Source of the DNA: Macquaria australasica | Taxonomy: Eukaryota; Chordata; Actinopteri; Centrarchiformes; Percichthyidae | Direction of reading: 5' to 3' | DNA: 64,000 bases | Assembly (NCBI GenBank): GCA_005408345.1 | Contig: SEMN01000133.1 | Location: 1-64,000, forward strand | Part shown: positions 57,553-64,000 of the stretch, piece after piece | Position numbering within the stretch: position 1 is the stretch's first letter | Layout: every line of letters begins with the position of its first letter | The notes under the pieces: generated by a model | The model's input: only the letters and a program-made list of their open reading frames with translations | Told to the model about the DNA's origin: nothing | Databases searched by the model: none | Position numbers and translations under genes: made by a program

Positions 57553-59631
57553 TATCTTTGTATTTGGGCATGCATGGGTGTGTGTCCACATGTAGCAACG
57601 TGCACAAAACAGCACTTATTTATGTGTAATTATTATAAAGATTGCACACTCCCTGGTTGAAGGAAATAGAGGAAGAAGAAAGGGATATAAACAAGGCTGA
57701 ATGGGAATTGTATGAGGAGAAGGGACTCCCCAGGGGCCAATAAACTTGCTTAATTACGGGAGGCCTTGTTAATTTAGTCTCTGGCAATGCATAAGATCTC
57801 TGTCTTGCCAAGGAAACACAGCAGCAGCTGACTCTTCCCTGAACTCTACATGGCCTCGTCCCAGTCAGCACAGCACAAGCAGGGAGAGATGCATGATGGT
57901 ACATGCTTTTTTTGTCGTAATATTTTGGGAAGGTTGCAGTGATGGCATGTGCGTAAAGTTCTTATCTTCATTTACGCCGTGTTGTAGCCCGCTAATTTCT
58001 GAATCAGAGTTGTAAAAAAGCTAACATTTTGCATTCTGTTTTCCTTGCCAGGGAAAGCAGGAAAGGAAACTTTGTGGAAGATGTTCACAGTGTTGCACCC
58101 GGTCGTTCACACAAAAAGGGACAGAAATAGTTGTGTAAAGAATGTAAAAAGAGAGCACAGCTGGGCATTCACAAAGTGAAGTGGGAATGAATGTCGGAGT
58201 GTCGGTTGTAGAAAGTTACACAAATTGTTGGACATAGCCTGCAAGTCCGAGGTCAGAAAGGTGACAGGGGAGGGGGTTTCTAAACTATTCGACCACCCGA
58301 TAAGCAGTTCAGGTGTACTGGTGCCTCAAGTTTGTCTGTAAGCAGAACAATATAATTTCTCTTCCAATTTTATATGTGTCAGTGTTGAAGGCAGTGGGAA
58401 ATGTCTCTTCTTTTGCCACTGGTTTTGTATTTGTTACAATCTCAAACTTCTGTCTAAAGTTACTTTTTCTTTGGTTGACTTGTTCTTTCTAATTAGAGTA
58501 GGCAAGGTGCCACTTTTTTAAATCAAATAACTACTTTAAACTGATCCAACAGTTTTGATAAATGTAAGGTGAACATAAAAAACAGGTATAAATCCTCAGT
58601 TTTGTTGGTCTTTGGTATAATGCTGCTTTCCTGATGAGAACATCACATTTCCTTTATTTCCATTTATAAGGGCTGTTGGGTGTGCTACTGATGGTGCACG
58701 GAGGTTAATTCTCTTGCACCATTTTGTCTTTTTTTACATTCCATAAGTTGTGGTGGAAGGGAGGGGAGAGAGTTGTGTTTGAGGATTTTAAAGGAGCAGA
58801 AACTCATCTCTTAGAGTTAGAAGTTGAGATGTTATTACCCCCTTCCCCTACTGTGTGAGATTGTGTATCTGTATATGTGTGTAGGGCAGTCATATTACAG
58901 CATATTGCTACACAAATGACCCCACTGTGAAATGAAAACTGCTATAGAGGGAGTCAGGGAGGGAGGAAAGGAGAGAGGGATTTAAAATATACAGGGAGAG
59001 TCATTGATTAAATGCTGCAAAGTGAGAGTAATTCTGCGAGCACTGGGAATACACACACCACACTCCTTCCATTATTCATGCCGCTGCATTTCTCTCTTCA
59101 CCTTCCTCTCCCTCTTTCATTCTCCCTCTCTCTCTTTCCACCCTCTCTCTGCGAGCTGGCTGTCGATGAGTGATGATAAATTGCGGCCGGTGTGGAACCT
59201 GCGTTTAGTTTTGTCATTATTCAATAACAGGTGCAGCAGAAATCAAGGCAGCCTGGCAGTTATTGTACTGCTGCTGGCGCCATGTGATTATTTGCCATAA
59301 TTTACTTTACTGCCCTGTCTTATAGTAGCAACGTTAACTTGAGTTGTTTGTCTAACTGGGAGAGGAGAGAAGTGTGGGTGTCCACCAGTTTGAGTAACTA
59401 CTTCAGCTTAATAAGAAACAAAGTGTTCCACAGTCGTCGATAATGACAAAGTTGGCAGCGCGTTATCGGGGAAGTGGCGTACAGCGGCATTTATCTTTGG
59501 CAGCTTGTGCAGACACAACATGGAAGCTGCAGAAAGTGTACTTGAGATATGGACAAAAGAGTGGGATTAATTTAATGTAGATAAACATATACTAAACTAT
59601 AATATAAACGAAATATATAGTTCTGTAAATA

Positions 59632-59822
59632 AGTTCTGCAACTAACACAATGCCATAAAATAGTGAAAATGCCACAATTTCCAAGGAGTCCAAGGGGTCA
59701 TCATATATCTTGTTTTGTCTGACAAAAAGTTCAAAACCCAAATATTCTTAATTTACAGTGATATAAAACATGCAAAGCAGCAACATCTTACATCTGAGAA
59801 GCTGGAAAAGACATACACAGGA
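59632..59822 (+). mobile_element. hAT-like MITE, decayed third copy
   Basis: Starts near TTCTGCAACTAAC. It then has CATAAAATAGTGAAAATGCC, TCTTGTTTTGTCTGACAAAA, AGTTCAAAACCCAAATATTC and ATCTGAGAAGCTGGAAAAG, in the order of the MITE at 42656-43032. The GATTAAT-rich start and the whole 3' third are missing, so it is an internally deleted, truncated copy. Confidence 0.65.
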
Positions 59823-62800
59823 AAATCAGCGGTTGATAGCTGGCTTATTAAGCTAACGTTAGCTCCATCAGTTGGTTAAGAACCTCTTCCTGACTTTTTA
59901 ATGTTTCCAGCTGACAACTGACTGTTTTAAAAAGAGCATATCTTGTAAAAACAATCTTAAATATGCACTTGATGGCTTCATACATGATATAAAGAGAAAA
60001 GACGGAGGCTAAAGCTGCTTGTTCCAGGCGAATATTCCGGTTGATGATCCATATAGACTTGTAAACAAAGAAACAGCATTCTTTTTGTAATGCAGTGCAG
60101 AGCTAGTTTATCCTGAGAAAAATGCAGGACCAGGATGTGATTTCATTCTAACATAACACTGCTTGGCTGTTTCGCTTAACTTGTTTGTATTTTCAAACTG
60201 TATGTTCTTACTTTTAACATTACAAGTTTAACGTTACGAATTTGGCTGTGGTTCCTGGAGTGTAAATCTCCCCGAATCCAATAAGGAGCAGGACAGAAAT
60301 GCTAACGTTACCCTAAACTCTAATAGCATCCAGGACCTGCTTCCACACAGTGGGGGAAATACTACACAGTGGATGTGCTTGTTGTGAACAAGGCTTTTTA
60401 TAACATAGCTTGTAACCCCACAAATTGATGTAGTCAATTAACGATGTGCTCCTTGGCTTTGAAAGTAACACTCTGTTACTACTGTAAGTAGTAAGCTAGT
60501 ATGTCTGGCATGCTAACGATTTTAGCTTACATAAGAGCAGATAAACACACTGTTTAATATATTCCTAACAATTGTGCTGTTGTATTTTTGGCTTTGGAAA
60601 CACACCTTGACAGACCTTCTTGCCCAGTTACGGTTGTTAAGCTATGATTGGACAGTCGCTGTTGGGTTTAGCGAACGGTCAATTTACGAATTGTTTCAGT
60701 ACTACAGTAAATACTGTTGGTTATGAAACCATCCACTTGCATTGCCTGAGAATGTATCATGTGTATCATGACTTCTACATTAGTAGTTTTGACTGTCCCA
60801 GCTGGCATCCTGCCTGCCCAGCCTGACCCCCTGCAGTGGTAGCAGATATATCAGGCTGCTCAGCTTAAACCCGCATTGATATGTGGGGGATTTATTCTAT
60901 GTTAAGCCCGGGCTGCAGCCTGCTGACTTATATTGGAGCCGGCCACAGCGATGGCCTATGGGTTAATGGGCTGGCAGTGGGAGCTGAGGACACAGGAATT
61001 AGGCCTCTGCTACTAATTGCACAAGGGAAAGATTTGTTTAAATTGGGAGGGAATAAGCCTGCAGGGCTGCAGTGGGGGGTACTGAGCCGAATATGTCGGC
61101 CGTGGAGAAGTAGGGCTGCGTCTGAGGAGTTTCATTGACTAAAGCAGGCACAGGGATAATTGCTCACTTCATGGATATCTTAGAATTTGCTAAATTTTTG
61201 ATCACTTTTTGCTGGCCGGCACTGCTGTGGCTCAGATATTTCTTTTTCTTTGAGTTCAGGCTGGGCGCAGTAAGTTTAGTAAATATGACCTGTTTTTTAT
61301 TTACAGGCTGGTTTATAAGTTAAAAGAACTTATTTGTGAGCTCACTAGCCAAAGCCTTCATTCAAACTTTCAAACACCACAGTTTGAACTTTAAAACTTG
61401 GATTATTATTTTTTTTAATATATATATATCTTACATCTTACAGTTTTGGTAACATCAGCGTCTCAGATTAATTTCATAATCTTTCTGCAAGTGGTCTGGC
61501 TCAGTGGATGATGTAATCAACACTCTGACGAGCTATTATTTAGAGAAAAGAATAGCTCTTTTTCATTCCTCACACACATAACTGTATATCAAAATGTTCA
61601 TACAAGCCTTCTGACCCCAGTCTCTGCTGCCACTGTGCTTTGTGCACCCACCCAACTATCCACCAACCACCTCTTTGCTTTTTCGAGTATAATGCGTTTA
61701 CGACTTCCTGCTTTGAGACAAAATGTTGCTAATGATCGTAATCTGGCCCAAAACATATTAGCAAGTGCAAATTAGTTATAGCTATATTAGTTATACGGCG
61801 GTGACATTTTTCCCTGTTTCTCCATATTAATTAAATTAATAACTTTAGAGGCCAGCAATGGAAGTGAACACAGAACGAAAGCTCTAAAAATGAAACACTT
61901 ACATTTGACTTTGGTTGATTTGTGCATTGAAGCACTTTCAGTTTTATTTTGAAAGTTTTGTCTCTTCCTATTTTGTTCCCATTCCAAACCTGTATCAAGT
62001 AATCCTCTCAACCTTTACGTGATTTGTAAAGGTGACCACCATTCGATCATGTCAGGTAGCTAATCCAGTTGTGCCTTGGTTCATTTCATGTAAACATGCT
62101 CAGCAGTGGGATCCCAGTGGGCTGGGAAGTACACATGATTAGGAATGATGTTTCAATGAGTTCTTATTGATGGGCTGAAGGGTGGATGCAAACTAATGAC
62201 AATCGTGTTATTAGGGAGACAGAATTGTGTTTGTGTTTTTTTTGTGCATCCATTTTTTGTGCTCATCTTATGTCCTGCATATGTGTGCATCATCAGTAGG
62301 CTTCTCTTCTCGTCTTTTCTGCCGTTGCTCTGGTTCCCTGCTTGACCCACTACTTATAAAATATTTGGCCATCTGAGAATAGTACCAACAATAAATATTG
62401 CATGTTTTTCCCAAACTCCACGTTGTCTCCCTCCCTCATGGCTAACAGTCGAGAATAACAAGGCTCTTCAAGCATATTTGTATTTAGCAACAGATGCATT
62501 CGTGTCTATTTCTTTATAAGCTCTTTTGCTCTTTTTCTACCCCCCTTTTTGAATGTTCTCCTTCTCTCCAGCCCTTCTCTCTGACGCTTCGTTAAGCCTG
62601 CTATCTGATGTGCTAATGAGGCACTAATGAGACAAGGTCCGCCTTAATCTCAGGCGGAGAATTGGAGCGCCGGACGATTTTAAACAGTCCTTGGGATTAG
62701 CAGAGGGACGGGGCGCTCCGTGAGGTGGGGCGTGAGAGAAAGAAACGGAAAAGAGAAAGTGAGACTGAGAGAGACTGAGAGAGACAAAGGTGAAAAGCAG

Positions 62801-64000
62801 AGTTGTATGTATGCCTGTGTGGTGTAAATTAGTTGCAGACATAGTGTAATTTTCTGTGTTAATGACTATAGAACATGAGTGGGTGGAAGGAGTCAGTATC
62901 TGTAGAAGAGAGTTGTGACCCTGATGGGAAACAAATAATGAGGCAGTTGTTGTGCGCGCACTTTAACACTCACACTCACTCACTTGTTTTAAAAAGAAAA
63001 ACGGAAAGTACAATCTTCATCCCTTGCGAAGGCTCTTTACTGCCTTTAAAGTCTCAGCCTCTTTCATCATCTCTCTCAGGTCCAGTCCGGCTGTCCTGTG
63101 GCCGTCTGCTTTCTGAAAGATGAAGGGATGTCCTCTATTTCTCTTTATGAAAAACCGGGGAGCGCCACTGCAGATGTTCTGTCGCTCCCACCTCGTTCAC
63201 CGGTGGGATCCCTCTAATCAATCAGGTCAATTACCACTGAAGTCTCATCATTTCCCCTCATCACAGATTGATTTGTGTTTGATTCACTTGAAAGTTCGCC
63301 AGAGTGACTTTCTTTTAAATTGTCACTGCTGGCTTTGCCATGAGTCAGGGGTTGGAGAACGTTTGACTCGTGGCAGACTTGTAAAGCTGACAGCTGATTT
63401 CAGCTGTCCCAGTCTGAACTGCGGCTGTGAAGTTGCCCTCCTGCTTGCCTTCACACTCTTTTTGTCTGACGCCATATGTCGCTTTTTTGACCGAGATTCT
63501 GCCCGAGGGATTATCTCGGATTATCCAAAAGTCTCGTCTTCGAGCTCCAATCCCACTTCTGGCTTCTTCCTCTGACTTCTGATTCCCCTCTGCAACCAGA
63601 AACTTTTTCTCTAGATGATACATGCAGAGTTGTCCAGCACATTGAAATAAAATGCAAAATACTCTGAGCACAGATGGACGGATGGCCTGTAATCAAGTTT
63701 ATCACAGATGAGAAGAAGTCGTTGTTTTCTACAGAATAGCTAAAGTGGAATTTTACTTGAACTTATTTGAAATTTAAATTCCACAAACTATACAATACAT
63801 GTATGGAACAACACAATCAATTTACTTTCAATATTTGCTTTAAATATAAGTAAAGAATGAAGAAAATATTTTCATATCCTTTAAATTTCTAATGGCATTG
63901 TGATTTCGTATGTCAGTTAGTTAATTTAAGATGGCAAAAGAAAGTCAGCAAATTCCTTTCTACATAAATAAAAACTAAGTTGGATCCTCCTTGATCTTTC
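59823..64000. other. Non-coding DNA with compact GC-richer blocks
   Basis: A GCTAACGTTAGC-rich zone at 59830-60540 may be old repeat. Compact blocks at 60825-61150, 62575-62715 and 63115-63560 stand out by GC content and motif density. A small tandem of GACTGAGAGA lies near 62761-62786. The final 250 bp is AT-rich. The 151-codon frame 63120-63575 has no recognised domain. Confidence 0.4.

Larger units (their letters stand above)
53781..59631. other. Non-coding DNA with few repeats
   Basis: Contains a pyrimidine tract at 55040-55140, TG arrays at 57340-57366 and 57533-57552, and compact blocks at 57715-57860 and 59155-59310 that might be conserved noncoding elements. No exon is supported. Confidence 0.45.

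Noticed and set aside
63120..63575. 151-codon plus-strand open frame
   Set aside because: Overlaps a possible noncoding element. Minus-strand frames are equally open and no family is recognised.
1..64000. CRISPR array, operon, phage or bacterial genes
   Set aside because: No spaced repeats of CRISPR type and no dense coding. Sequence character is vertebrate noncoding DNA.

Overview
This window looks like nuclear DNA from a ray-finned fish, most likely a percomorph teleost, and it is almost certainly intronic or intergenic. Three things support this. It has many vertebrate-type (CA)n/(TG)n and (TA)n microsatellites, roughly one every 2-3 kb. It carries interspersed repeats whose sequences I recognise from teleost genomes: tRNA-derived SINEs, hAT-type MITEs, a solo LTR and a repeat rich in the palindrome GTTAGCATGCTAAC. 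It has no long open reading frame. The longest stop-to-stop frames (up to 261 codons) lie in pyrimidine-rich or repeat DNA, have low-complexity translations and match no family I know. I found no supportable protein-coding exon, rRNA, tRNA gene, CRISPR array or prokaryotic operon. Chromosome, species and flanking genes cannot be named from the sequence alone.

Layout. 1-4 kb: a tRNA-derived SINE, then a ~470-bp retroposed repeat with a 12-bp target-site duplication, followed 8 bp later by a complete solo LTR with a 5-bp duplication. 4-12 kb: mostly single-copy DNA with CA/TG repeats, an inverted-repeat element near 6.3 kb and a purine tract that switches to a pyrimidine tract at 10.7-11.2 kb. 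12-23 kb: two more tRNA-derived SINE copies, a decayed MITE-like repeat at 16 kb, an 18-bp direct duplication, CA arrays, a ~370-bp element with long terminal inverted repeats, and two (TA)n arrays. 23-28 kb: AT-rich DNA with nothing recognisable. 27.7-32.6 kb: a cluster of hAT-like MITEs, one split by a later insertion, and one copy of the GTTAGCATGCTAAC-rich repeat. 33-44.9 kb: a second and third copy of that repeat, a foldback element with 117-bp arms, a SINE copy with a perfect 13-bp duplication, and two copies of another hAT-like MITE in the same orientation only 65 bp apart. 46-54 kb: a teleost repeat shared with the 32-kb insertion, TG arrays, two purine tracts and a repeat probably split by an insertion. 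54-64 kb: few repeats, with several compact GC-richer blocks carrying homeodomain-type motifs that could be conserved noncoding elements.

No genes act together here. The main story is the layered history of transposon insertion, which target-site duplications let one read directly. The possible regulatory content, strongest at 57-64 kb, is inference that needs cross-species alignment.
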